DNA of 39,899 nucleotides from positions 1-39,899 of the forward strand of contig JAIFKN010000108.1 in the NCBI GenBank assembly GCA_020049615.1, written 5' to 3'. This stretch comes from a bacterium. Its GTDB lineage: Bacteria; Planctomycetota; UBA11346. The stretch's first letter is position 1. Each line of letters starts with the position of its first letter. Below, one piece after another: positions 18,953-27,587 of the stretch. The notes beneath the pieces are model-generated. The model searched no databases, was not told where the DNA came from, and saw only the letters and a program-made list of their open reading frames with translations. A program made the position numbers and the translations under genes.

Positions 18953-19063
18953 GGGGTTGGGGGTCAGGGGTTAGGTTCGTGTGGCGTGGGTCTGGAGCGG
19001 GTGAAAGGCGTGGTGGTCCGAGGCCGTTCCGCGCCACGGCCCCAACCCCTGACCCCTAACCCC
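18953..19063. repeat. 111-bp element with heptameric inverted ends
   Basis: The left end reads GGGGTTG GGGGTCA GGGGTTA GG (18953-18975). The right end is nearly its reverse complement (19040-19063, CCCCAAC CCCTGAC CCCTAAC CCC). The arms pair over 23 bp with two mismatches around a 64-bp centre. Both arms are themselves 7-bp tandem repeats. The element fills most of the gap between two minus-strand genes and could be a miniature mobile element or a structured intergenic repeat. No coding sequence lies inside. Confidence 0.6.
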
Positions 19064-19075
19064 AGAGGCAATGGT

Positions 19076-19867
19076 TCACCGCTTCGGCGGCTCGCGGCCA
19101 AGCACACCGAGGACGATCTTGAGATCCTCCCAGGCGGGCTTCTTGGCCTCGGCATTGCGCAGCAGGTAGGCCGGGTGGAAGGAGGGGATCACCGGCACGC
19201 CGCGCCATTCCTTGCGCTGGCCGTGCAACCTGGTGATGCCGGTCAGGCCGAGCAGGGCCTTGAGCGGCGTCGCCCCGAGCAGGCAGATGGCTTTGGGCTT
19301 CAGCGCCGCCAGCTGCGCCTCGAGGAAGGGCAGGCAGGCGGCCATCTCGTCGGGCTCGGGTGCTCGGTTGCCGGGCGGGCGGCACTTCACCACGTTGCAG
19401 ATGAACACCTCCTCGCGTTTCATCCCCATGGCAGCGATCATCTTGTCGAGCAGCTGGCCGGCGGCACCGACGAACGGCCGGCCGGAAGCGTCCTCGTCCG
19501 CGCCGGGGCCTTCGCCGACGAAGACCAGCTCGGGCGTCGACGGACCTTCGCCGGGCACGGTCTTGGTGCGCTGCTGGCACAGGCCGCAGGCGCGGCACTG
19601 GGAGATGCTGACTGCAATGGCGTCGAGATCGGCGGAGGCGAGGCCGGAGAGGCTTGGCAGCGCTGGCCGCTGGCCGCTGGCCGCTGGCTGCTGGCTGCTG
19701 GCTGCTGACCGCTGGCCGCTGGTCGCTGGCTGCAGGTTGGCGGCCACCGGCCGTGGGCTCGACATGGGCAGCGGCGGCAGCTGACCCACCGGCTTCCCCT
19801 GGAACTCGATGCCGAACGCTCGGTCGAGCTCGACCAGCTGCTTCAGGTTGTCGAGCAGGTCGGCCAT
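19076..19867 (-). CDS. Family 4 uracil-DNA glycosylase (Fe-S)
   Basis: A 263-residue glycosylase that removes uracil from DNA in base excision repair. Cys91 and Cys94 in CRACGLCQQRTKTVPGEG begin the iron-sulfur cluster site. The active-site motif is VFVGEGPGADEDASGRPFVG, followed by NVVKCRPPGNR, and the C-terminal HPAYLLRN is the second catalytic motif. The N-terminal leader (DLLDNLKQLVELDRAFGIE) is joined to the domain by a linker, residues about 46-69, encoded by a ten-unit heptanucleotide array. That linker reads as heptapeptides AASSQQP and AASGQRP. The start is ATG 19867, 13 bp after the stop of the ABC-2 permease gene, which suggests co-transcription. Confidence 0.93.
   Translation of the reverse strand: MADLLDNLKQLVELDRAFGIEFQGKPVGQLPPLPMSSPRPVAANLQPATSGQRSAASSQQPAASGQRPALPSLSGLASADLDAIAVSISQCRACGLCQQRTKTVPGEGPSTPELVFVGEGPGADEDASGRPFVGAAGQLLDKMIAAMGMKREEVFICNVVKCRPPGNRAPEPDEMAACLPFLEAQLAALKPKAICLLGATPLKALLGLTGITRLHGQRKEWRGVPVIPSFHPAYLLRNAEAKKPAWEDLKIVLGVLGREPPKR
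19663..19732 (+). repeat. Ten-unit heptanucleotide array inside the glycosylase gene
   Basis: Exactly ten 7-bp units, in order: CTGGCCG three times, CTGGCTG three times, CTGACCG, CTGGCCG, CTGGTCG, CTGGCTG. Being 70 bp long inside a gene, the array must add or lose units in threes to keep the frame. It encodes a Ser/Gln/Pro/Ala linker on the minus strand. Confidence 0.9.
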
Positions 19868-19880
19868 GCCGGGATACTGG

Positions 19881-20780
19881 TCACCCGCCCTGCACTTCCA
19901 GCCGGTTCCGCGCCCTGGCCCACAGCCAGCGGTTGCCCAGGTGCATGACCAGCAGCCAACCGAGGCCGAGGGCTGCGACCTGGGTGAAGCCCGGGTGCCC
20001 ATGCGAACCCAGGCCACCGACCCAGGCGAGCACCGGCCAGTAGCTGATCAGGGCGAAGGGCAGCCAGGACACTGCCGCGGCGATGGCGTCGGGCAGGAAG
20101 TGCAGCGGCACCATCAGCCCCGACAGCAGCATGATCAGGTTGCGCTTCAGGCTGGTCAGTGCGCTGACCTCCTCGAGGAAGAAGCAGGCTATGCCGGCGG
20201 CGACGTTCAGTTCGTGGTTGATGAGGAAGGCGAGGAGGAAGAGCAGCGGGAACTGCCAGGCGCCGTCTCCGGTGGGCGGCTGCACGCCGAACACCGGCAC
20301 CAGCACGCAGGCCATGGGCAAGGCGAAGAACACCACGCGGAACGAGCACTCGCCGACCGCCAGCGCCAGCCATTGCCCGAGCGGACTGATTGGCTTCATG
20401 AGGTCCAGGGCCACGTCGCCGTTCTGGAACTTCGCCGCGATCTCGCCGTCGAGGTTGGTGAAGTAGGCGCTGCGCGCGATGTAGCCGACCGCCAGATAGG
20501 TGGTCAGCTGGACCAGCCCGAGCCCACCGATCTCCGCGCCGTCGCCGCGGGCGGCGAAGATCGCCTTCCAGATGAAGAACTGTCCGCCGACGAAGATCGC
20601 GTAGGTCGCGATGCCGGTGACGAAGCGCATGCGGTACGCCATCAGGCGCAGCAGGGTCAGCCGGGCGATGTGCCAGTAGGGAAGGAGAGCCGCGGCCACG
20701 GGTGCGGAGGCTAGCGGCCAGCGGCCAGCGGCCAGCGCCCAGCGCCCAGCGCCCAGCTGCCAACCGAGGGAGCATTCCAC
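19881..20780 (-). CDS. ABC-2 type (DUF990-like) transporter permease
   Basis: Up to 299 residues with six apparent membrane segments (for example FVTGIATYAIFVGGQFFIW and FPLLFLLAFLINHELNVAAG). The LKRNLIMLLSGLMVPLHFLP segment resembles the ABC-2 family that includes DUF990 exporters. It would form the channel of an exporter, but no ATPase gene is next to it. GTG 20780 is preceded by GAGG, but the first 25 residues ([16 protein letters not shown]) come from a heptanucleotide array. GTG 20699, after the array, would give a normal N-terminus (VAAALLPYWHIARL). I cannot decide which start is used. The glycosylase gene follows immediately. Confidence 0.85.
   Translation of the reverse strand: MECSLGWQLGAGRWALAAGRWPLASAPVAAALLPYWHIARLTLLRLMAYRMRFVTGIATYAIFVGGQFFIWKAIFAARGDGAEIGGLGLVQLTTYLAVGYIARSAYFTNLDGEIAAKFQNGDVALDLMKPISPLGQWLALAVGECSFRVVFFALPMACVLVPVFGVQPPTGDGAWQFPLLFLLAFLINHELNVAAGIACFFLEEVSALTSLKRNLIMLLSGLMVPLHFLPDAIAAAVSWLPFALISYWPVLAWVGGLGSHGHPGFTQVAALGLGWLLVMHLGNRWLWARARNRLEVQGG
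20711..20759 (-). repeat. Seven-unit heptanucleotide array, inverted copy
   Basis: On the plus strand the units are CTAGCGG, CCAGCGG twice, CCAGCGC three times, CCAGCTG. Read on the minus strand this is the CTGGCCG family. It overlaps the 5' end of the permease gene if the 20780 start is used. Confidence 0.85.
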
Positions 20781-20807
20781 TGCACCTCGCGCCGCTACGC
20801 TCGGTGC

Positions 20808-22307
20808 ATGGTCCGGGCCTCCGCTGGTCTGCTGCTCGCGATCGTCCTCCTGCGTGGAGGTGAGCAGGATGTTCCTCCGGCCCGTGCCGAATCCACCGCT
20901 GCGGCCATCGTGTCGCTCGCCAACCGCCTGGGCGACGAACTCGAACCGGACATGGAGCCGAGCGATCGTGCCATGCTGGTCGAGGAGGCTTCAGAGGCCC
21001 TGGTGCGCATCGGTCGGGCTCCGCTGGCGCTGGATCTCTATCGACGGGCCTGGCAAGCGGCCTCGGCGGCGGAGGATACACGCCCCGAACTCACCGCCCG
21101 CTGGCGCATCGCCACCCTCTGTCACCAGGCCGTGATGCAGTTGCGCAGGCAGGGGCAGATCGAACCTGGGATCGACGCCGACATGCAGGTGCTGCTCGCA
21201 CCGATCATGCCGGCGCGATACGGACGCTCGGCGTTCACCGACATCCGCTGGGCGATGATCTGGGCCGATGCCCTTGGCGGGCGGGTCGCTGCGGCTGTCG
21301 CAGCGGTGCGCGATCTCGATGACCAGGAGCGCACGTGGTGGCGGCTCCCGGACCTGTTGGCCGCCGCCTGGCGCGCCGGATATCGTGATGCCGTCGATGC
21401 GGCGACGCGGGACCTGCTGCGCGAGGACCGCAGCCAACGGCAGGCCTTCGCCTACAGCCGGCTCCGGGTCGGCGACCTCGCCGGAGCGCAGCGTACGATC
21501 GGCAACCAGGGCATCATGGAAGGCTGGCAATGGGCCGCATCGCTGGCGGTCGACCGCGCTCTTGTCGGTCAGCATGACGAGGCCTTGCGTTGGGCCGAGG
21601 GGACCAATTCGGACGAGTGGCGCGCGACAGTGATGCGCCAGCTGGTGTGGGATGGGCGCTATGCCGAGGCTGACCGCTACGCGCGTGGACTGAAGTTCGA
21701 TCCCGAGGATGCGGCCTTCCTGACTTGGACGTTTATCCGTGGCGATCCGGCGGTTGTTGTGGTCGCTGCTGCCGATCTACGTGCGCGCAAGAAGCATCTG
21801 AGCAGCTTGACCACCGTCGTACTGGGCGATTGGCAGCACGAACCGCAGCGTTCCGCGGCGATTGAACTACGCCGGCTGGCGGGCGGGTGGCCGTGCGAAG
21901 GCCTCGATGAGAAAGCATCGGCCATGGCCATCGCCGCCATCCAGGGCGACTGGGAGGCCGTGGCGCGGCTGCGCCGCGAGGCCAGCGAATGGGAGGACGA
22001 CCGGAACGACGAGGTGCTGCGCGGTGCCGTCATCGCACTGGCGGATGCTGACCGCAGCACCGAAGCCGTTGCGCTGCTGCAGCGGTGCGCTGACGCGCCC
22101 TGCGCCGACCACGCTCGCGCCCTTCTCGCGGCAGCGGAGCTGCGCCGCAATGTGCATGCCCTTCCCCAGGTCCTGCTCGGCGGCTGCACCAGCGGGGCTG
22201 GACGACGCACCGCCATCCGGCTGATGCTCGGGATCCTGGCCAACCGCTGGCTTGGTAGACCCGCATCGCGTGGGCTGGATTGGATGGATCCGCGCGACGG
22301 GTTGTAG
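20808..22307 (+). CDS. Secreted helical-repeat (TPR-like) protein of unknown function
   Basis: 499 residues. The N-terminus, MVRASAGLLLAIVLLRGGEQ, is a weak signal peptide or membrane anchor. The rest is rich in Ala, Arg and Leu and has paired helices such as ALVRIGRAPLALDLYRRAW and QLVWDGRYAEADRYARGLKF, as in degenerate TPR repeats. No catalytic motif is seen. The start at 20808 lies 27 bp from the divergent permease start, a very short shared upstream region. Some positions are unusually Trp-rich (WGWQWAAS-like), which may reflect a folded solenoid core. No family is recognised. Confidence 0.75.
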   Translation: MVRASAGLLLAIVLLRGGEQDVPPARAESTAAAIVSLANRLGDELEPDMEPSDRAMLVEEASEALVRIGRAPLALDLYRRAWQAASAAEDTRPELTARWRIATLCHQAVMQLRRQGQIEPGIDADMQVLLAPIMPARYGRSAFTDIRWAMIWADALGGRVAAAVAAVRDLDDQERTWWRLPDLLAAAWRAGYRDAVDAATRDLLREDRSQRQAFAYSRLRVGDLAGAQRTIGNQGIMEGWQWAASLAVDRALVGQHDEALRWAEGTNSDEWRATVMRQLVWDGRYAEADRYARGLKFDPEDAAFLTWTFIRGDPAVVVVAAADLRARKKHLSSLTTVVLGDWQHEPQRSAAIELRRLAGGWPCEGLDEKASAMAIAAIQGDWEAVARLRREASEWEDDRNDEVLRGAVIALADADRSTEAVALLQRCADAPCADHARALLAAAELRRNVHALPQVLLGGCTSGAGRRTAIRLMLGILANRWLGRPASRGLDWMDPRDGL

Positions 22308-22357
22308 CCCAGCTGTGCTGGCCGCTGCCGCTGGCCGTCCCCATCGCCAATGGCTGT

Positions 22358-25300
22358 TCAGCCGCTGGCGTTCGCGCCCCTTCCTCTCACCAGCAGCAGA
22401 TACCCCGCCGGCAGCACCACCAGGGTCAGCGCCGTGCTCATGGTCAGGCCAGCGACGAAGGCGGTGGCCATCGGGCTCCACGCCACCGAGAACTCGGGCA
22501 GGCCGATCGCCATCGGCAGCAGTCCGGCGATGGTCGTGGTGGTGGCCATCAGGATCGGGCGCAGGCGCTGGTGGCCGGCGGTGATCAATGCGCTCTCCAG
22601 CGCCAAGCCCTCGCCGCGGCGGCCATTGATGAACTCGACCAGGACGATGCCTTCGCTCACCACCATGCCGGTCAGGCCGACGATGGCGATGAAGGTCTGC
22701 ACGGTGAACATGGCTCGTTCCGGCCGTACCCAGCCCTCGGGCAGCAGCATCGCGCACACGCCCAGCACGGCCATCATCAGGGTCACGCCGATGAAGCCGA
22801 AGAGCACGTTGGTCATGATCAGCGCCGGCTGGGCGTAGCTCCTGAACTGGGTAGCCAGCACGACGTAGATGACGAAGATGGCGACCACCAGGGCGGTGAG
22901 CAGGCTGGCGTAGCTGCGCGCGGTCGACTGCGCCTCGCCGCCGAAGGCGAGGTCGACGCCGGGATGCGCGGAGGCGGCGCCGGTCCACCACGTCTTCACC
23001 GCCGTGTCGAGGTGGATGGCCGACAGCGGGCTGTCGGGAGCGAGGTCGCCGGTGATGGTGACGGTGCGGCGATAGTCGCGGCGGGTGAGCTGGGCCGGGC
23101 GCTGCTCGACCGACAGCGAACCGACGTCGCCGAAGCGCAGGGATCGCCCTTCCGGAGCCAGGGCGATCGGCACCTGGGTGAGCAGGGCGGGATCGTCGGC
23201 GACGGCCTCGGCCAGGCGCACCACCAGGGGGATGTCGTCCTGGGCCTGGCGGAATTCGCCGACGTAGGCGCCCTCGCTGGCGCCGGCGACGAACGACACC
23301 ACCTGCATCGGGGTCAGGCCGAAGCGGGCGGCGCGCTCGGCGTCGGGGCGGAAGACCAGGCGGGCGGAGCGGGCGCCGGCGTCGTCGCGCAGGTCGGTGA
23401 GGCCAGGCAGGCTGCCGTCGGCTGCGCGTCCTGCGAGATGGTCGCGCAGCGCGAGGGCGGCGGCCAGCACGGCGTCGTCGTCAGCACCGGCAAAGCGCGC
23501 GACCAGCGGGGCGTCGGTCGGAGGGCCATCCTTCTGCGCCCCGACCTCGATCTGCACGCCGTCCTGCTCGAAGCGCTCCTCGACCAGGCTGCGGATCCGG
23601 CCGACCGTGGCGATGGCGTCGGCGTCGCTGCCGCCGTCGATGCGCAGCTCGACGAAGAGCAGGGCGTGGTTCTCGCCCCACACCGGCTTGTAGCTGGTGT
23701 CGATGTACAGGCCGGACAGGCCGCTGACCGCGGCGATGCGCGACTTGTCGCCGGCCAGCTCGCTGGCGATGCCGCGGGCGAGGCGGTCGGTAGCGGCCAG
23801 CGGTGTGCCGGCCGGCGTGCGGATGGTGAGGTTCACCACCCGGATGTCCTCGGGGAAGAAGGCCAGGCGCAGGATCGGCCGCTGGCCCCACGAGGGCGCG
23901 AATGCGCTCTGCGCGAGCACCGCCAGGGCCAGCAGCAGCAGGGCGCCGACCCCGGCCAGCGCGGTCCACGGCCGCGCCAGCGCGAAGCGCAGCAAGCGGT
24001 CGTAGAGCCGGGCCAGCGCCCCGGTCACGCCGCCGCGCTGCAGGTAGCGCGTCTCGTCGCCGCCGTCGAGCGCGCGGATGCGACCGGGGCCGAACCAGCG
24101 GTCGAGGTCCTCGATGTGGGTCGGCACCAGGAAGACGCATTCGAACAGCGACACCACCAGGGCGACCACCACGGTGATCGGCAGCAGGCGGAAGAATTCG
24201 CCGGTGGTGCCGGTCATCAGCAGCAGCGGCAGGAAGGCGCCGATGGTGGTGGCCGAGGCGGCGAGCAGCGGCCAGAACATCTCCGAGGCGCCGGCGAGGA
24301 TGGCGGCCGAGCCGCTCAGCCCCTCCTCGCGCTTCCGCTGGATGTTGTCGACGACGACGATGACGTCGTCGTCGAGGATGCCGGCGACCAGCACCAGGGC
24401 GAGCAGGGTGATCTCGTTGAGGCTCTGCCCGGTCAGGTACATGACCACCAGGGCGCCGAGGAAGGCGAACATCACCCCGCTGGCCGCCAGCACCGCCATG
24501 CGCCAGCCGAGGAACAGCAGCAGCACAGGTTGCCGGTCAGCACCGACAGCGAGGCGGCCACACGCTCGGTCGAGTCGAGGTTGTAGATCGCCAGCACGCC
24601 CTCGTCGCGATGCAGGGCGAGGAAGGCGTCGACCTCGGCCTGGACCGCCGTCTTCAGCGCGGTGGCCTGGGCGCCGGACTCCTTGAGGATCTTCACCACC
24701 ACCGACGGTCGGCCGTCGCAGTGCACGCGGATGCCGCGTTCCAGCACCCGCGGGCCGCAGGCGGGGATGTCGGCGACCTCGCCGACGGTGACCAGCCGGC
24801 CGTCGCCGTCCTGCCGCACCGGCACCGCCAGGACCTGCTCCAGGCGGGTGAAGCGGGCCTCGGCGACGATGGTCTTGCGCGTGCCGCCAGCCGCGCTGGA
24901 ACCCGCCGGCTGCGCCCCGCCGCTGCCGCGCAGGGCGGTGGCGACCTGCTCGGGGTTGAGGCCGTGGCGCTGCATCGCCAGCGGGTCGAGCTGCACCTCG
25001 TAGCGCACCTCGGGCAGGCCCTCGAGGTCGGCGCGCTTCATCCCCGGCAGCGGGGTGAGGCGGTCGCGCAGCGCCTCGGCGAGCTGGCCGAGGCGCTGCA
25101 GGTCGGCGGTCGAGCCGGTGTCGGCGACCAGATTGACCTGGATGACCGGCAGCCAGACATCGGTCTCCATGCGCGTGACGTACGGCGACAGCGGTTTGCC
25201 GTCCGACGACGGCAGACGGTTCTGCATCGCCAGGACGCGGAAGCGCAGGTCGTCGAACTGCCTGGCGTAGGCGCTGTCGTCCTCGAACTTGACGATGATC

Positions 25301-25575
25301 TCGCTGGCGCCGTCGCGCGAGGAGCTGCGCACGTACTCGACGTTGTCGACCGCGCGGATGGCGTCCTCGACCGGGACGGTGACCAGGCGCTCGACCTCCT
25401 CGGCGGTCGCGCCGCTCCACGGCGTGACCACGATCGCCTCGCCGAAGTCGAAGTTCGGATAGCGCTCGATCGGGATGCGCGGCAGGGCCACGCCCAGGCC
25501 GAAGGCGACCAGGCCGATGAACAGCAGGTTCATCAGCACCCGCTGGCCGAGGCCGAAGCGGACGAGGGGATTCAC
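22358..25575 (-). pseudogene. RND efflux pump (AcrB-like permease), frame broken at about 24525
   Basis: Two frames together encode an RND permease of about 1070 residues. The first (25575 to about 24525) has the N-terminal membrane segment and PIERYPNFDFGEAIVVTPWSGATAEEVERLVTVPVED, typical of AcrB-like pumps. It ends at SLSVLTGNL. The second resumes LLLFLGWRMAVLAASGVMF, with GILDDDVIVVVDNIQRKREEG carrying the proton-relay aspartates, and runs to the last membrane helices (TTIAGLLPMAIG). About eight to ten residues of the second membrane segment are missing at the junction, so this is a deletion rather than a single-base slip. As read, the pump would be non-functional. The start overlaps the adaptor stop by four bases, which shows tight coupling. 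An assembly error is possible. Confidence 0.85.
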
Positions 25576-26567
25576 CGGGGCTTCGTCCGGCCGTCCGGTC
25601 GTCCGGTCGTCTGGTCGTCAACCGGCACCAGCCCGGCGGCGAGCAGTTCCGGGGTCGGCAGCACCGCGACCAGGCCGTCGCCGGCCGTACGCAGGACGGT
25701 GACGCGCAGGCTGCGGCCATCGGAGGTGCGCACGAAGCGGCCGTCCAGGTCGGCGCGGATCAGGGTGATGGGCACGGCGACCGCGCCGTTGGGATCAGGC
25801 AGCGGCAGCGCGACCAGCACCTCGCGGCCGCCGCCGGCGGCGCCGGGCAGCTCGATCTCCACCGCGCGTTTGCGGCTCTGCGCGTCAGCGAGGTCAGCGA
25901 CGCGCACGGCACGGATGGTCAGGGCGGCACCGGCCACCGTCGCCGTGGCGCGCGTCAGGGCGGCGATCTCGTCCTCGCCGAGGTGCAGGGTGGCGACCAC
26001 GGCCGACAGGTCTCCGACCTCCAGCACGGCTTCGCCCGGCTGGACCACGGCTCCGGCTTCGCGCAGGCGGCGCAGCACCTGCCAGCCGGCCGGCAGGGCG
26101 ATGCGGTGGCGGGCGAGCTGCTCGTCGGCACGGGCGAGCTGCGCGCGGGAACCGTCGCGGGCCAGCGCCGCGGCCTGGGCGGCATGGGCGGCAGCGTCGC
26201 GCTCGCCTTCGGAGATGCGGGCTTCGCCGAACAGGCGTTCGACCCGGGCCGCTTCGCGGGCGCGGAAGGCGGCCTCGGCCTCGGCGCTGGCCAAGGCTGC
26301 CGCGGCAGTGGCGCGTTCGGCGCGGGCCATCGCATCGTCGAGGGTCAGGGCCATGCCGTCGGCGACCATCGCGCCCATGACCGGTCCGGGATCGCGGATG
26401 CGGCCGGCGGTCTCGGCAGCGATGGCGACGACGCGCAGCGGCCGGGTCAGGCCAGCGACTGGGCGCACGAGCGGGGCGGGATGGTCGGCGGGACGCCACG
26501 CCTCGCCAGCGGTGGCGGGCAGCGGCAGCAGGCAGAGACAGCAGAACAGCAGACGGGCACCCGGCAT
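25572..26567 (-). CDS. RND efflux periplasmic adaptor (HlyD/MFP family)
   Basis: A 331-residue adaptor linking an inner-membrane RND pump to an outer-membrane channel. The signal peptide is MPGARLLFCCLCLLPLPATA. A helical hairpin spans about 75-165 (EAEAAFRAREAARVERLFGE). It is flanked by lipoyl-like halves, the second being LREAGAVVQPGEAVLEVGDL. The beta-barrel follows to about 300. The last 15 residues (DDQTTGRPDGRTKPR) come from a short 8-bp tandem repeat of GGTCGTCC type at 25585-25619, an example of repeat-derived C-terminus. Its stop overlaps the RND start (ATGA). No TolC-like gene is in the window. Confidence 0.87.
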   Translation of the reverse strand: MPGARLLFCCLCLLPLPATAGEAWRPADHPAPLVRPVAGLTRPLRVVAIAAETAGRIRDPGPVMGAMVADGMALTLDDAMARAERATAAAALASAEAEAAFRAREAARVERLFGEARISEGERDAAAHAAQAAALARDGSRAQLARADEQLARHRIALPAGWQVLRRLREAGAVVQPGEAVLEVGDLSAVVATLHLGEDEIAALTRATATVAGAALTIRAVRVADLADAQSRKRAVEIELPGAAGGGREVLVALPLPDPNGAVAVPITLIRADLDGRFVRTSDGRSLRVTVLRTAGDGLVAVLPTPELLAAGLVPVDDQTTGRPDGRTKPR

Positions 26568-26609
26568 GGCGGCCGAGTCTCAGAGGCCGCAGCCGCTGGG
26601 AAGGGCCTG

Positions 26610-27560
26610 CTATTCCTTGGCCGGCTCGGCCCCAGCCTTCCTGCCGTACACCGTGTCAGGCATCTTCTTGGCGAGCTGGGCCAGACCATCGCGGCCGGCG
26701 GCCTGCTCCTTGGGCTTGGGCGAGGCCAGGGCGGCCTGGCACTTCAGCCACATGTCGCGGGCCTTCAGCTCCTCCTTCACCTTGGCGTCCTTGCCCAGCT
26801 CGGCCAGACGGGTCTTCAGCGGCTTGGGGTCGAGACCGTCGAAGCGGCCGGCGAGGCGTTCGACCGTCTCGTAGGCGGCCAGTCCGTCGCCGGCGGCGGC
26901 GAGGGCGGCGTCGCAGGCCTTCTGCGCCGCGTCGATGACCTGCTGCGCCTGCTCGGCCATCGCGCCCTTCTTCTTCGCCACCACGGTCAGCTCCTTGAGC
27001 GCGCCCTTGCCGGTGCCGCGCTCGACCATCCACCAGGCGGCGGTGACCTTGGGGTCGGTGAGGCCTTCGACCGGGATGCGGAACGTGCCAGGCTTCTGCG
27101 CCTCGGCGGCCATCAGCATGTCCTTGTGCGTCTTGCCCGGCACGCGCCAGATCGTGCCATCCGGCGCCATCATGTGCGTCTGGTAGATGTTCTTGGTCGA
27201 GATCTTCAGCCGGTTGCGCGGGTCATGGGCCATCAGCGCGTTGGTGATGCCCTTGCTCTGGGCCAGGCCGACGAGGTCGGCAGGCTGCTCATCCGGGGTA
27301 ATGCAGACCAGCCACGCCGGCTTGCGTTCCTGCTCGATCCAGTCGACCGCCTGTTTGACGCCCTCGCCGAGGGACGCCACCGAGCCGGGTCAATGACCGC
27401 AGAAGAAGTAGAGGACGACGTTCTGGCCGGCGAAGTCGGCGGCGCTGCGCGACACGCCGTCGCTGTAGCGCAGGCCGTCGAGCAGGTCGTCGGCCTCGGA
27501 GGCGGCGCAGAGCGAGATGGTGGCCAGCAGGGCCAGGCACCAACGGAGGGGAGCGTTCAT
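26610..27560 (-). CDS. Secreted thioredoxin-like selenoprotein (in-frame UGA, CxxU)
   Basis: If UGA 27392-27390 is read through, one frame encodes 316 residues from ATG 27560 to the stop at 26610. Signal peptide MNAPLRWCLALLATISLCAA is followed by SAADFAGQNVVLYFFCGH-U-PGSVASLGEG, a strand then a redox site as in thioredoxin-fold proteins. Cys54 and residue 57 form C-G-H-U where CGHC is expected. The frame is identical on both sides of the UGA, with continuous family-like sequence (AWLVCITPDEQPADLVGLA, then NIYQTHMMAPDGTIW). The C-terminal third is a Lys/Ala-rich helical domain. A stop at this codon would leave 56 residues, and the GTG at 27380 would lack the signal peptide and active site. 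It sits 27 bp after a URO-D-like gene and 42 bp before the RND adaptor. A nonsense mutation is the main alternative. Confidence 0.8.
27357..27392 (-). promoter_or_regulatory. Candidate bacterial SECIS element downstream of the UGA
   Basis: On the minus strand the UGA is followed by an 11-nt spacer (27389-27379) and then a 22-nt hairpin (27378-27357). The stem is GGCG, a bulged U, CCCUC, a GGC loop, then GAGGG and CGUC. The nine pairs include one G-U. A bulged U in the 5' arm, a G at the first loop position and 21 nt between UGA and loop all fit the known rules for SelB-binding hairpins. The 11-nt spacer equals that of Escherichia coli fdhF as I recall it. Confidence 0.72.
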
Positions 27561-27587
27561 GCCGCGCACGCTAGCGGCGGCGCGTCC

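Noticed and set aside
22308..22357. A further CTGGCCG heptanucleotide array between the secreted repeat protein and the RND pump
   Set aside because: Only two or three broken units are present (CTGGCCG near 22318 and 22331), which is too few to call.
26610..27380. The selenoprotein gene as a shorter gene starting at GTG 27380
   Set aside because: This would lose the signal peptide and the active-site Cys and lacks a ribosome site, while the frame upstream of the UGA continues without a break.
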